In this document: piece after piece, positions 24,201 through 35,386 of the stretch
How positions within the stretch are numbered: position 1 is the first letter of the stretch
Layout of the letters: every line of letters starts with the position of its first letter
Assembly: GCA_026686845.1 (NCBI GenBank)
Contig: JAIVEN010000028.1
Coordinates: 6,091,001 to 6,155,000, forward strand
Length of the DNA: 64,000 bases
Direction of reading: 5' to 3'
From: Adenanthera pavonina
Taxonomy: Eukaryota > Streptophyta > Magnoliopsida > Fabales > Fabaceae
Translations under genes and position numbers: made by a program
The notes under the pieces: generated by a model
Database searches by the model: none
Seen by the model: the letters and a program-made list of their open reading frames with translations, nothing else
What the model was told of the DNA's origin: nothing

Positions 24201-24557
24201 TTATTTTTTTTAATTTAATTAATTTCCTGTGTATGAAACAACCCAACATTCAGAAACATCCTCATTAACGTCATTAAATGAGGTCCAACATTTAGCTGCT
24301 TCTGGCGCCTCTAAATAGAGAGGCTCAATCAGAAGCTCAGTGCTCCGAGCTCACGGAAATCTTCGGAGCTTTCCTCTTTCTCTTTGACTTCTTCTGAGTT
24401 TATAGTTTTCTACTGTTCTACTTGCCTAAGACTCCGTAGAAGAATCCATTCAATTCTAGGAAGTGTCGTCTTGTGGTGGAATAACTCTCAAGGATAGAGT
24501 CTTTGTACACGGCTCGAATTATTTTTATCCTAATGAATTTTTAATTTGCAGCTTCTA
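21266..24557 (+). repeat. 3' LTR of the copia element, split by a nested solo LTR
   Basis: The left part 21266-21427 (from TGTTGGAGTATG) and the right part 23957-24557 (ending AGCTTCTA) together match the 5' LTR. The terminal dinucleotide has changed from CA to TA. The nested insertion lies between them with a TCCAC duplication. Confidence 0.9.
21428..23951. mobile_element. Solo LTR, probably Ty3/gypsy, nested in the copia 3' LTR
   Basis: 2,524 bp starting TGTAATATTCTG and ending GGTGTTACA, so the ends are TG...CA with an inverted TGTAA/TTACA. It is flanked by a perfect 5-bp duplication TCCAC at 21423-21427 and 23952-23956. It has no coding capacity beyond chance. The GAGAGA tract near 22308 and the TCTCACCCCTTTCC block near 23163 are like those I associate with long LTRs of Del/Tekay chromoviruses. 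A solo LTR left by LTR-LTR recombination is the simplest reading. The lineage is inference. Confidence 0.8.
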
Positions 24558-24562
24558 ACTTA

Positions 24563-25664
24563 TTGTTATTTAACTAAACTATCATATTAACATCTAACCT
24601 TGACTTCTTCACTTGGTTTTCATTTTATAACAGGTTGATCTACACGGACTTATGTCTATGGTTGAGCCAAGGAGTAGTTCTTTCACTTGTGTAGCAACTG
24701 CTGCAATATCAACAATGATCAACCTTGATCGAAAAATTTCTTGGATGAATGATGTTATTGTTGCCGTTGTCATTAATCCAGCAAACTCATGTGAGACTGA
24801 TATTTGAGAAAGTGTATTAGATATTGAATCACCAACGTAGCCGCCTTCGTAAGCAACATGAGCTTGCACATGTAAGTGCTGGGATCAGGAAAAGAATGAG
24901 TGATAGAGATGTAGGAGATGTCAAGAATAAAAGTGGCAGAGAGAACAATAGAAAAAGTTGATCGGTAGGAAGAAGTAGCTAGAGAAAGGAGAAAAATAAG
25001 GGGAAGAGAGAAGAAAAAATAGATATGGAAGATAACCCTGTGACCCGTTCTCTATTTTCGTGCTATTAAAACAATTTTGAAAAGTTAATTTTTAAAACAA
25101 GTTTTAAGAATAAAAAATAAAAAAATTTATCTAAATAATTATTATCAAAATCATAACTAGTAAGTGTTAAATGAGTTATTTAAAATTTATGATTTTTCCA
25201 TTAATAATGTTGATATTTTATATCTTTTCTTGTATTTTTTAGTACAAAAAAATGTAAAAAATCTTAAGATATTCTGAAAGATGTTCTAAATTTTCTGTTA
25301 TTTTGTTTTTCTATTTTTCAGAACATTTTATAAAAATTAAATTTATCAAACAATTTTTTTTATTTTTCTATTTTAAAAAATGTAAAAAACTCTTTTGAAA
25401 ACATGAATTAAATAGGTCCTAAAATTTTCCTATTTATTTTCTCATGTCCAAGTCCGTAGTTTTTATCTCCCCTAGTTTCTCCGTCCAAATGATCCTAAAT
25501 GGGAGACTAAAATGTGAAAGTTAAAAGATAATGGTAGAGTAGTTAAGATAAAGGGAAGAAGTTAAAAATTTTTGAGATTTAAAATTCAAAAAATAACCAA
25601 GTTTTTAGCCACTACAAAAATATTTTAGTAGCCACGTTTGGTATTATGTGATAGGAGTTAGATT
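24563..25664. other. Spacer with an unassigned open segment near its start
   Basis: From about 24634 to 24808 a plus-strand segment without stops follows a good acceptor (TTTTATAACAG), and a longer minus-strand frame overlaps it. I recognise neither. The rest is AT-rich and non-coding. Confidence 0.35.
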
Positions 25665-25673
25665 AGTTAAGAT

Positions 25674-26336
25674 GAAGGTATTAAAAATCGAATAAGCCAT
25701 TAAACCGGATGAGGTAATGGTTCAAGGTTTAATAGTTGGATCAGGGTTCAACTGAGGTCGGACCGGTTGTAAATAAATTAATATATTTTTAATAATATAG
25801 ATAAAAAATATAAAAAATATTTTTCTATGATCATAAAATTAACATTTATTCTAGGATAAAAAATAAATTTAATAATATATAGAAAATTAAAAATATTATT
25901 AATAAGTTTTACAACCTAATATTAAAATCTAAACAAGTTAATATTCATCTATAATTATATTTTGAATTCAAAATAGTCAATTGATATTCTATTTTCATAT
26001 TATTTGTTAAGTAAATTTATCATTATTAATAATTATGTATCACAATAATACTTATAACATATTGTAATATAGAAAGAAAAAAATTTATACTAAAAATAAT
26101 GTTACTTAGTACTAAAAATAATGTTATTTTATTTTTAAAAAATATTTAAAAAAATTAAAAAAAGGGTCCAGACCAGCTCAACTCGGTTTTGTACCAATTT
26201 TTTACCGGTTTTGACCGATTCAATTAGTTCTTGACCGGTTGTGAAAACCCTCAGCTTGTATCTATGCCCGGATCGGACCAGGGGCCAGTTCCCAGTTGAA
26301 GCAGTCAGTCCAATCCGGTCCAATTTTTTCTTCATG
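25674..26336. mobile_element. Non-autonomous element, copy A, with 9-bp flanking repeat
   Basis: About 660 bp with AT-rich interior and GC-richer ends rich in ACCGGT-type words. It is flanked by a perfect direct repeat AGTTAAGAT at 25665-25673 and 26337-26345, as expected for a 9-bp target duplication of Mutator-like elements. Terminal inverted repeats are weak. A diverged relative lies at about 40780-41465. No transposase. Confidence 0.55.
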
Positions 26337-26345
26337 AGTTAAGAT

Positions 26346-27579
26346 CATGCATGATTTTTCGAAATAATAAAACATAATTTATAATTTTCAATTTTTATTT
26401 TTCAATTGAAACTTGGGAAGTTGGATAAGTATTGTTCATAACACTTCTTATTAAGAGTGTTTTCCCTTGACAAATATTGTTATAAAAGGATACTTTCTTC
26501 CAAAACACAAAATTCTATTTATTTATAAAATTTATTATCATAATCAATATAACAAATTATACTTTTAAAAATATGAATTTGGTAATATTTTTAAATATTA
26601 TAGAACAAAATACTAAAAAAACACATGGGAATTCTACCTATTGTCTTGTGTTCTACCTGTTATATATATATATATATATATATAAATTCACAATTCCCTT
26701 TCAATGCACTAAAATTTGAACTAACTAAAATTTAGTAGTTCTTCTCTTCATTTGTCAAGCATTATTGGGTATAAGGGTGGAGCTAACAATATAATTATTC
26801 TATATATATATATTGAGAGAGAGCCAAAACACGTTAATACTATATACAATACATATCATCCTATACACTAACAACGAATTTTATATCCCAGGAATGGAAT
26901 ACAAAACTTTTTTTTTTTAATCTCTTCCAAATTCAATTTATCTGTAAGCAATTTTTTATAACCCTTGTGAACTAATTCGGACAAAAATCTAATATATATA
27001 CATATTTATATATATATATAGAGAGAGAGAGAGCTAGAACAAATTACTATGGGGAATAACATTTTTTAACCAAAATAATAAATTTATTACAAAATGAAAT
27101 TTTTTTACTACTTACTTTTTCAATTTTACCACTTTTTATTTATTAAAAGTCATTTTTTAATTAATTCCCTCTATTAGTCTTTAATTGTGATTCCCCCAAT
27201 TAATATTACCTTATATTCATTTTCTTCAACTTAGTCACACTTTTCAAATTTAGATTATCTTTCAATTCATATCTTCAATGATCCAAAAACAAGCAGATAG
27301 TATCTCACGCATTATGTGAAAGTATAGTCTAGTTAAATATATTATATATACATATATAGAAACTCCAGAGAGACATTCAGCCAATCTGAATGTTTGATGC
27401 TAGTAACATAATTTATTAATTAGAATTAGCATTCAAAATCCTACTTCTAATTTTTTATGTGGCAAAAAAATTGTAATTTTTTCTGCAAACAAATGGTCAT
27501 ATATATTTTAAAATTTTAACATGCAATTACATAGAGTTCCCTCTCCCTAATATTTCTTCTGGGCAAATATAGTTCTGAA

Positions 27580-27610
<31 letters not shown>

Positions 27611-28456
27611 TTCTTTCTATGTTTAATATTATTTTTGAGAAAGAAAAGCCTTTAAGTTTTTTCTTTTAGGGGGCCGATTAAAGCCTTTACGTTTAGTTCT
27701 GAAATCTTCAATATCAAATCTTTAACTTTAACCTTACCCCATCCTATCCATTATATAAATTATGTTTATGAAATTTTACACCTGCTATGAAAATAAGTTA
27801 AAAACTTATTAGATCATTAAATTTATAACAAAAATACAACCTTTTTCACTATTATTTCTATTAAATATATTAAATTCTAATTGTTTTTCTCTAACTTCTT
27901 AATTGAAGCCAAGGTAAGAACAGGAAAAACTCATCAATGCACCCTAGAATACCTAATCATAACTTACATTTTGTATCAAATTTTATTTGTTAAAATATGA
28001 CTTATAATATGTAAAGAAGTAAGTGAGTATTTTATTTGTTAGTAAAAAAATATTAAATCCTTTATCATAAAGATAATAAATATACAATTTTTATAACTTA
28101 CTCACTTTGATCTACATTATAAGATATTTTGTATCAATTACATGTATATTAAGAAAATCATTTTTTCAATTAAAATCAATGCAAAAGGTATTCACATTTT
28201 CTATTTTACCCTTATTAAATACCTCATTGTATTATAATTGTAGTATTATAGATGAGAAGAGAGGAAACATTAAAGGTAGGGTAAAATGGAAAGAATAATA
28301 TCTAATGCCCAATATTTTGAATAAAAAATTTATTATAAAAATATCTTATAATATGAACCAAAGGTAATATCAATAAAAACTTTTAAAAATGCTTGAAGAT
28401 TTGTAAAATTTGAGACCTACGAAGAGAAGACTCCTATGCCTCATTAAAAGAAATAA
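26346..28456. other. AT-rich spacer with TA microsatellites
   Basis: No gene. It contains (TA)n tracts near 26660-26684, 27007-27020 and 27579-27600, and scattered GAGAGA tracts. Confidence 0.6.
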
Positions 28457-28752
28457 TTACTTTATCTGATCCTTAATGTAAGTTATTTTTAACTACCTTA
28501 TAGGAACCAAAAAAAGTTAGTTACATTAATAAAATTGTCTAATATTTACTTTGATTTCTATCCTTATCTCTAATTAATATCATATATTTGAGTTTTTTAA
28601 AGCAATTAATACTCCATAAAATAATTTTTAAGAAGGATATTTTTACAATAAAATAATTAATATTTTACAAAATTTTGTAAAGTAATTTATATTTAGAACC
28701 ATCAAATTTTTTTAAAATATGACCTATATAAAGAACCAAAGGGAGTAGTTGA
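28457..28752. mobile_element. Degenerate MITE
   Basis: The left edge near TACTTTATCTGATCCTTAATG and the right edge near 28720-28750, whose complement reads CTACTCCCTTTGGTTC, align as imperfect inverted repeats of about 30 bases. The interior is AT-rich. The edge resembles those at 8424 and 15104. Confidence 0.4.
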
Positions 28753-30003
28753 TAATCAGACTATGATTGGCTAACAAATTAGTGCGGGCATTCCAAAAGC
28801 GTTTTCCCTCAAGGAAGTAATCTCTCTGCTATGCTTTACCATAATGTCTCTCTGTTGCTGAAAGAAAGTAAAATTTTATAAAAACTTACAAATTAAAAAG
28901 AAAGAAAGAATGCCCCACTTTTTTATAGTAAAATACAAAGGACTGTAGGAGATAAGTAAAGAAAGAAATACAGAGGTTTTAGTCCTTTACCAACTGCTCT
29001 GTTTTGTAAAACTTTGGTGGATCTGTTTATATTTTGGTGGATCTGTTTATATCCATAATTTTTTTTTGCTAAAATAATGAAAATATCCATAAATGGTTTA
29101 TTATTCTTTTCACGAACTACTCTGTTTCTTTTACTGTTTGGGGGTCATGATTGAGAATAACACATCCATTAATCATAGCAAATTGAGAATAAAATAAAAG
29201 AATAAAAAATAAAAATAACTTTATTGATGTTAAATATTTTTATAATTTTCTATTAAAATAATAAAAAACTTATCTTGAATAATAATATAAATGTATTTAA
29301 TATATATTTATATTTTTGTGCATGTACCGCACCATACTATTTTTTTAAACCCCCGGAAGAAATGATTTGCAAAGCTAATCCTACAATGACAAGTCCAGTC
29401 AAAAGCAACAGAAAAGAGGGAATTACAAATTGGAACCAAAATTAACAATTAATTAGAAATTGAGATCATTGGATCTCAAGTGACCGTCTTAAATGAAACA
29501 TTACTAAAATGCCATTAGCTTTTATTCCTTCCCCACCATCACCTACTATGATGACCAATCAACAGCCACCAACCATTATTTATTAGCAACCTCTGGGTTT
29601 TAATTTCTTTTTCAAAATTTATAATTTATTTATTTTAAATTTATAACTTAATTTTTTAATTTTTATTATTATATTTATTCTAATAATGTGTAACTTCCTT
29701 ATTAAAATTTACAACTTGATTAAATTCATCAACTAGGGTTGGCCAATTATAAACAGGAATTTACTGGCCGTTGACTAATCATTAGCTATCATTGACTAAT
29801 TTCTAGTATCAATTACCGAGGGGGATGGGTAAGTTTTGGGGGTATTTTGGTTTTGTCACCTTTTTCATATTTTTATTTAAAAATGTTTGGTAGTGGATCT
29901 CATTTATAATTAATTGTTATTTTGGTCAGGTTGTAATTCCCCAACAAAAAACTAGAGGCAAGCTAGAAAGATTAAACTAACTTTTTTGGATAATTGGACT
30001 AAT
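28753..30003. other. AT-rich spacer without a gene
   Basis: No coding signal or recognisable repeat apart from a short duplicated phrase GGTGGATCTGTTTATAT near 29015-29053. Confidence 0.55.
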
Positions 30004-30011
30004 AAAAAGAG

Positions 30012-30435
30012 TAGTATTGTCAAATCAGACCGGCCCGTTTGGCTAAAAGGCCCGATTTGACAGACGGACTTAAAAAACTAAGCCTGAGGGCTTTTTTTTT
30101 TAATTTTTAATATTTTTATATTTTTTTAATAAAATTTTTTCATATAATTATTTAAATTAATACAACTAATTATCATCATAATTCATCAAAAACTAACATA
30201 ATATTTAAATTTTACAATTTATATATTACTAATTAATAAAATAATGTGTATTTTTTAATATTTAAAAAAAAAAAAGTCTCGGACTTTCGGGTCGGCCCGC
30301 CACATGCTAGGTCTAAACGGCCGGGCTAAAAAAGCCCGAATTATGTATTTGTTCATAAAATTAAGGCCTATGCTCACTCATTTTTTTAGACTTTTCAATC
30401 TAGCCCATCGGGCTCGGCCTATTTGGACGGCTCTA
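30012..30435. mobile_element. hAT-type MITE with perfect 8-bp duplication
   Basis: 424 bp bounded by AAAAAGAG at 30004-30011 and 30436-30443. The termini TAGTATTGTCAAATCAGACC and, on the complement of the right end, TAGAGCCGTCCAAATAGG are imperfect inverted repeats, followed by GGCCCG-rich subterminal DNA and an AT-rich centre. The 8-bp duplication and TAG-starting GC-rich ends point to the hAT superfamily. Non-coding. Confidence 0.82.
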
Positions 30436-30626
30436 AAAAAGAGAAAGACTTAACCAACTCCAAATTTTTCAAAAGGTTTAAGAGGATAAGACACAATGTC
30501 TATATTTAAACGTGCCATGTGCCACCAATGATTTAAAAGTTTAGCGGCACTAGATTTTCCTTAAATTAAATGGAGGGAGGTCATGAGATTAAAGGAAATC
30601 ATGAGATCAAATCTCATTCATGGCAA

Positions 30627-31481
30627 CAGGGGTGGACGGAGCCTAAATGTTGAGGAGGGGCTAAATTTTAAAAAAATAATGTCTATTTTATATTATTAAT
30701 TTAATTTTTTAATATTTATCATAATTAATTATTTAAAATAATGTTGTAACTTATAAAAAATATGAAATGATAACTTATTTATAATTATATGATGTTTTAA
30801 AAAATTTAATATATATACAAACAAAGCAAAAACTATATATGTAATATGTTCATATAAGAAAAAATTATAAAAACATGTTAAAAGCTTGTATTTTCAATAC
30901 ATTTATATATAACATTGTACATTAATTGATGATTTGAACAAAAAATTAGGATAGATCCTCAAATTTTATAAAAATAAATTGATAGATATAAATATTTTAA
31001 AAATTATATGTTTAACATACTTAAACAACTCTTACTTAATATTATATATAAATTAAATAAAAAAATTAAATCTATATTTATGAAAATGTATTTTTATGAT
31101 AACTAAATTCAAATAATTTCAAAAAAAATGGATTACCATGTACAATATAAATACTAAGTATCAATTCTTTTTTTATATAAAAAAAGTTAATATTAGTCAA
31201 TAGCAAAAATATTTTAATAAACCAATAATATATATTTTATTTGTTTTTTAAACATATTAATAACATATGTAATGTATATATATTATATTTATTTTGTGTG
31301 TAGTGTGTGTGCATATATATATATATATATATAGTGAGTGTATGTAAGAGAGGGGGGCGAAACATATATGTATTGCATAATATTATGTGTGGGCAGAGTT
31401 TATGTTATATATATTTAAGAAAATGTATAGAAAGTGAGGGGGGCGAGGGCCCCATCCGCCTTCAACCTGGGTTCGCCCCAG
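30627..31481. mobile_element. Non-autonomous hAT-like element
   Basis: 855 bp between CATGGCAA (30619-30626) and CATGGTAA (31482-31489), a near-perfect 8-bp duplication. The left end is CAGGGGTGGACGGAGCC and the complement of the right end is CTGGGGCGAACCCAGG. The interior is AT-rich with an (AT)n run near 31313-31333. No transposase. Confidence 0.78.
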
Positions 31482-31489
31482 CATGGTAA

Positions 31490-32926
31490 AATATGATTTT
31501 AGGTATTGAATGTATATATCCTGATTGTTCCAAGTAAAAAAAAAAAGTGCCATGTGCCATAAATTTTTTTTTTTAAATTAACAGCTCACATATGTCTCAT
31601 TGCAATAAAACGATGCGTTGTGAGTTGTAGAGATGATGTAGACATTCCGAAACATTGGGCTTGTCATATTTATGTGACTATAATATCATATTATTGGGCT
31701 TTACTTCCTAATATAGAAAAGGCCCAAAAAGAAAGTCTTTACATGTGGGCTCATGTTAAAGAAAAAGCCCAACAAGACTTCTTGTAAATGGACGTAAGCC
31801 TAATAAGAGAAGTTAAGGGAATTGGGCCTATCTAAATAAATTTACTAAGCCAAAAATTTAGCCCACAAAGATTGGAGGTTATTGTATCCAAATTATATTC
31901 TCTTTAGGCTCAATAGCATAAAGATAATTTTATCGAAAAAAATACTATAAAGACAAATTTTATTAGGCTAAAAATCCCCACTCTAAACCCAATAGTATAG
32001 TATAAAGATTTCTTTTACTGGGCCAGGAACCATGCATTAGGCCCCATTGAATGAAAGAGTCTTCTTGGTGGGCCAAGAAAAGTGGCGCCCAAAGAAGGGA
32101 AAGAAGAGAATTTTGTAAAGCTTTAAAACAATCATGACATGTTAGTTAATATTAAGCCAAGTTTCTTCATTAAACTTTAAGATAGAATCAAAGAAGGAAA
32201 TTAAGCAAAATATTTGTATTAGATCTTAAGAATGAAATCAAGCAAGGAGATTCGGCCAATTAAGTGCCACTATATGATGGAAAGAAAGCATGATTAAACA
32301 AGATTGAGACAAATGATAAGAGGTTAGTGAGATGAAGGGCTACGATTGTTTTAAATGGCATCATTGGATGTTAAGGAAAATGCCTAGAATAGAGGAGACT
32401 TCCCCTTCCCCTTCATTGACACCAAAGATGGCGCCCACTCACAAGAGAGGAGAGAGAGAGAAAGCTTGAGATTTCGAGGGAAGAAATGTTGAAGAAAGGA
32501 AGAAGAAAGGCTAGGCAAGAAGTAGAATTGTGGAGTTGACACCAAGGTAATAACTTATTATCATTCTTGTGTTTTATTATAATTTGAGTAGTTTGATTTG
32601 GTTTTGTATTGGCATGTCATGGAAAACATGTTTGAGTTGCATGATGTTGTTACTACTACTCTCTTGTAAAACGTGGGTGTATCATATGCATAAATGGTTA
32701 TTTTTTTGGCCAAAATATCCATAAATGGTTTATGTACTATTTACCAACGACTTTTTTTTTTAAACCATTGGTGGTGATGCTTTATGAGGATAAATGAATA
32801 GAATACCATGTCTCAAACCATTTGTAGAATGCTTGGAGAATGAACATTGACTTTTTCTTGTCACCTAAACCTAATCTATTATGGGAAAACTTAAGTGAAT
32901 ACCTTAATTAAAATCATGAGTCTTCT
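31490..32926. other. Spacer, possibly a truncated LTR
   Basis: No gene. From about 31620 to 32560 the DNA has many GGGCC/GGCCC words, then GAGAGAGAG near 32448 and purine-rich sequence leading to AAGGTAATAACTTATTATCATTC. That order parallels the solo LTR at 21428-23951 (GA tract, purine-rich stretch, AAGGTATTATC). It may be a fragment of a related LTR, but I could not find termini. Confidence 0.35.
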
Positions 32927-33208
32927 TGATAGAAAAAATTAGGATATTTAAAATATCTTTTAGATTTAGAAAATTTTGAAAAGATATATCTTATCTTAAG
33001 ATTTTAGTAGGATGACGATTAAAACCCTATAAATAAGAGTTTATTATTCATTTGTATAGAGACTTTGATTAATGATTTGAGTTATAGTTTAAGTGAGTTC
33101 TCTCTCTCCCTCAAGTTCTTCATTTTCTCCCTCCTTGAGTTATCCCTTTTTTTTCTTGAGTTCTCCTTCTCTATCTTTCTATCTTACCTTCCCCTTCTGT
33201 TCACATCA
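32927..33208 (+). repeat. LTR1 of the array, internally deleted
   Basis: 282 bp. Near-identical to LTR2 but lacking about 105 bp after AAATATCTTTTA. It ends ...CACATCA, followed by TT and the primer site. It has a TATA-like CTATAAATAAG near 33028. Confidence 0.85.
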
Positions 33209-33235
33209 TTTGGTATCAGAGCCTAATTTCTATCA

Positions 33236-33842
33236 TGTTAAAAAATTCCCAAATTACCCAACAAAGTCTTGAGAAAATTGAAAAGAGTTATAAAAAGTAT
33301 GTAGATCAAACACTTGAATCTCTGGAATTGAGATAAAGCAAGATCGAGAGAAAACACAAATTGAGATAAAGCAAGATTGAGAGAAAACAAACCAATTAAT
33401 CGAGGAGATGAGGCAGTTCATAAACATGATGAGCAAGCAACTTTCAAGTAAGACATTAGAAAGTATACTTGGAAATCTAAATGGCTACAAAGAGATACCT
33501 TCCTTTAGTCAACTTAAGGTTCTACCTTATGAGACTGGTCAATATGAACATGGTAATGGAAACCAAGATAATAGGGGTCCTCTTCCCAAGACCGACAACC
33601 ACTAACATGACTATATAAGAGATTATCGAGAAGTTTATAAGTTGATTCCTCCTAATAACATAACCAAGAAGATCAAAATTGAAACCCCTGAGTTTGATGG
33701 ACTATTAGATTTAAGTTCTTTCTTAGATGGGTTGGTTAGCATCAAATATTACTTTGAATGGATGAAACAAAAGCAACAGTGGAGATTGAAATCAAGAAAG
33801 CAAATCCAAGTTAACCCTACGGTGATAAAGATTCGAAGATGA
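33236..33842 (+). pseudogene. Gag-like ORF of internal region I
   Basis: From ATG at 33236 the translation begins MLKNSQITQQSLEKIEKSYK, a charged helical stretch, with stops near 33333 and 33379. A second open part (33408-33605) runs to PLPKTDNH, and a third contains KIKIETPEFDGLLDLSSFLD, the FDG...FLD signature of Ty3/gypsy gag. No protease or polymerase follows; the frame runs into LTR2. Broken and non-autonomous. Confidence 0.7.
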
Positions 33843-33864
33843 ATTTTTTCGAAAAAAGGGGAAA

Positions 33865-34251
33865 TGATAGAAAAAATTAGGATATTTAAAATATCTTTTA
33901 CATTTAATAAGATTTCACCATATCTTTTAGAATTTATTAGAATTTAGATTTTATCTTTCTTTTATGTGATTTAGTTATTTAAATTATGATTTATCTTCTG
34001 TTTAGATTTAGAATATTTTGAAAAGATATATCTTATCTTAGGATTCTAGTATGATTAGGATTAAAACTCTATAAATAAGAGTTTATTACTCATTTATATG
34101 GAGACTTTGATTAATAATTTGAGTTATAGTTTGAGTGAATTCTCTCTCTCCCTCAAGTTCTTCATTTTCTCCCTCCTTGAGTTGTCCCTTTTTTTTCTTG
34201 AGTTCTCCTTCTCTATCTTTCTATCTTACCTTCCCCCTTCTGTTCACATCA
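33865..34251 (+). repeat. LTR2, shared by both internal regions
   Basis: 387 bp, TGATAG...CATCA, with TATA-like CTATAAATAAG near 34069. It serves as 3' LTR of unit I and 5' LTR of unit II, and is followed by TT and TGGTATCAGAGC at 34254-34265. Confidence 0.88.
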
Positions 34252-34278
34252 TTTGGTATCAGAGCCTAATTTCTATCA

Positions 34279-34976
34279 TGTTAAAAAATTCCCAAATTAC
34301 CCAACAAAGTCTTGAGAAAATTGAAAAGAGTTATAAAGAGTATGTAGATCAAACACTTGAATCTCTGCGAATTGAGATAAAGCAAGATCGAGAGAAAACA
34401 CGAATTGAGATAAAGCAAGATTGAGAGAAAACAAACCAATTAATCGAGGAGATGAGGCAGTCCATAAACATGATGAGCAAGCAACTTTCAAGTAAGACAT
34501 TAGAAAGTATACTTGGAAATAATGGCTACAAAGAGATACCTTCCTTTAGTCAACTTAAGGTTCTACCTTATGAGACTGGTCAATATGAACATGGCAACGG
34601 AAACCAAGATAATAGGGGTCCTCTTCCCAAGACCGACAACCACTAACATGACTATATAAGAGATCATCGAGAAGTTTACAAGCTGATTCCTCCTGATAAC
34701 ATAATCAAGAAGATCAAAATTGAAGGTGAAAACTTGAAGAAAGAACAAGCTTTGAAATAATTTCTAGCCATGAAAGTTTTGTTTCCTAAGCTTGTTGATT
34801 GTGATTCTCAGCTTCATTTTGTTGTTGTACCACCTCATTCATGTGTTACGTTGCCTATTGTGGAAAAGCAGAAGGGATTTCCAAAGTCGAAGAATATTTT
34901 GATTTTTGAAGAGATGTTCCTTCTTTCAAATATCATCCTTCGCTATCTTGCTTGCTGGAAAAATTTTCCAATCTAG
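34279..34976 (+). pseudogene. Gag-like ORF of internal region II, chimeric
   Basis: The first part (to about 34724) is nearly identical to internal I, including the N-terminal helix from 34279 and the PLPKTDNH end. At KIKIE it switches to ENLKKEQALK followed by VLFPKLVDCDSQLHF and PPHSCVTLPIVEKQKGFP, which is the 3' half of the complete element at 37268-38807. It thus joins the left part of one subfamily to the right part of the other. Stops break it. Function of the 3' module unknown. Confidence 0.7.
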
Positions 34977-35030
34977 ATGTCACGTGGAGTTTTAACTCTT
35001 TGGAGGAAAGTTCTTTCAAACGGGGGAGAA

Positions 35031-35386
35031 TGATGGAGAATGAATAATTTTAAATAATTAAGATTTTAAATAAAATTATTTTATTAAGATACTTTAGATT
35101 ATATTTTATATTTAATTAAATTTCATAATATCTTTTAGGATTTGAATTTTATTTTTTATTTATTCCTACAATTTAATTATTTGAATTATGATGTATCTTT
35201 GGTTTAAATTTAAGATAGTTTGAAAAGAGAAATCTTATCTTAAGATTTTAGTAGGGTTAGGATTTAAGCTCTATAAATAAGAGCTTCACTGCTTATTTGC
35301 ATTCAGACTTTGATTAATGATTTAAGTTATAGTTTGAGTGATTTTTCTCTTTCTCTCAAGTTCTTTCTTTTCTCCTTCCTTTGAGT
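35031..35386 (+). repeat. LTR3, truncated, followed by a different leader
   Basis: Starts TGATGGAGAATG after a GGGGGAGAA tract and matches the LTRs of the 37268-38807 element. It jumps from TTTGAGT directly to TGGTATCAGAGC (35387-35398), losing the last part of the LTR. Downstream, 35399 to about 35720 is pyrimidine-rich then A-rich and unlike the other internal regions. Confidence 0.75.

Larger units (their letters stand above)
16026..24557 (+). mobile_element. Ty1/copia retrotransposon, decayed, with a nested insertion
   Basis: Two LTRs (16026-16776 and the split copy 21266-21427 plus 23957-24557) flank gag, protease, integrase, reverse transcriptase and RNase H in copia order. The element is bounded by a perfect 5-bp duplication ACTTA at 16021-16025 and 24558-24562. 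The 3' LTR is interrupted by a 2.5-kb solo LTR. Stops and frameshifts run through every coding part. By eye the two LTRs differ at roughly one base in ten, mostly transitions, so the insertion is old. The primer site expected after the 5' LTR appears damaged. The element cannot move on its own. Confidence 0.93.
32927..35386 (+). mobile_element. Three-LTR tandem array of a small non-autonomous LTR element
   Basis: LTR1 (32927-33208), internal I (33209-33864), LTR2 (33865-34251), internal II (34252-35030) and LTR3 (35031-35386, truncated). LTR1 and LTR2 start TGATAGAAAAAATTAGG; LTR3 starts TGATGGAGAATG. Primer sites TGGTATCAGAGC, complementary to plant initiator Met tRNA, sit two bases after LTR1 (33211) and LTR2 (34254). 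Purine-rich tracts precede LTR2 and LTR3. Each internal region encodes only a gag-like fragment. Sharing of LTR2 by two internal regions suggests unequal recombination. A complete relative lies at 37268-38807. Confidence 0.85.
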
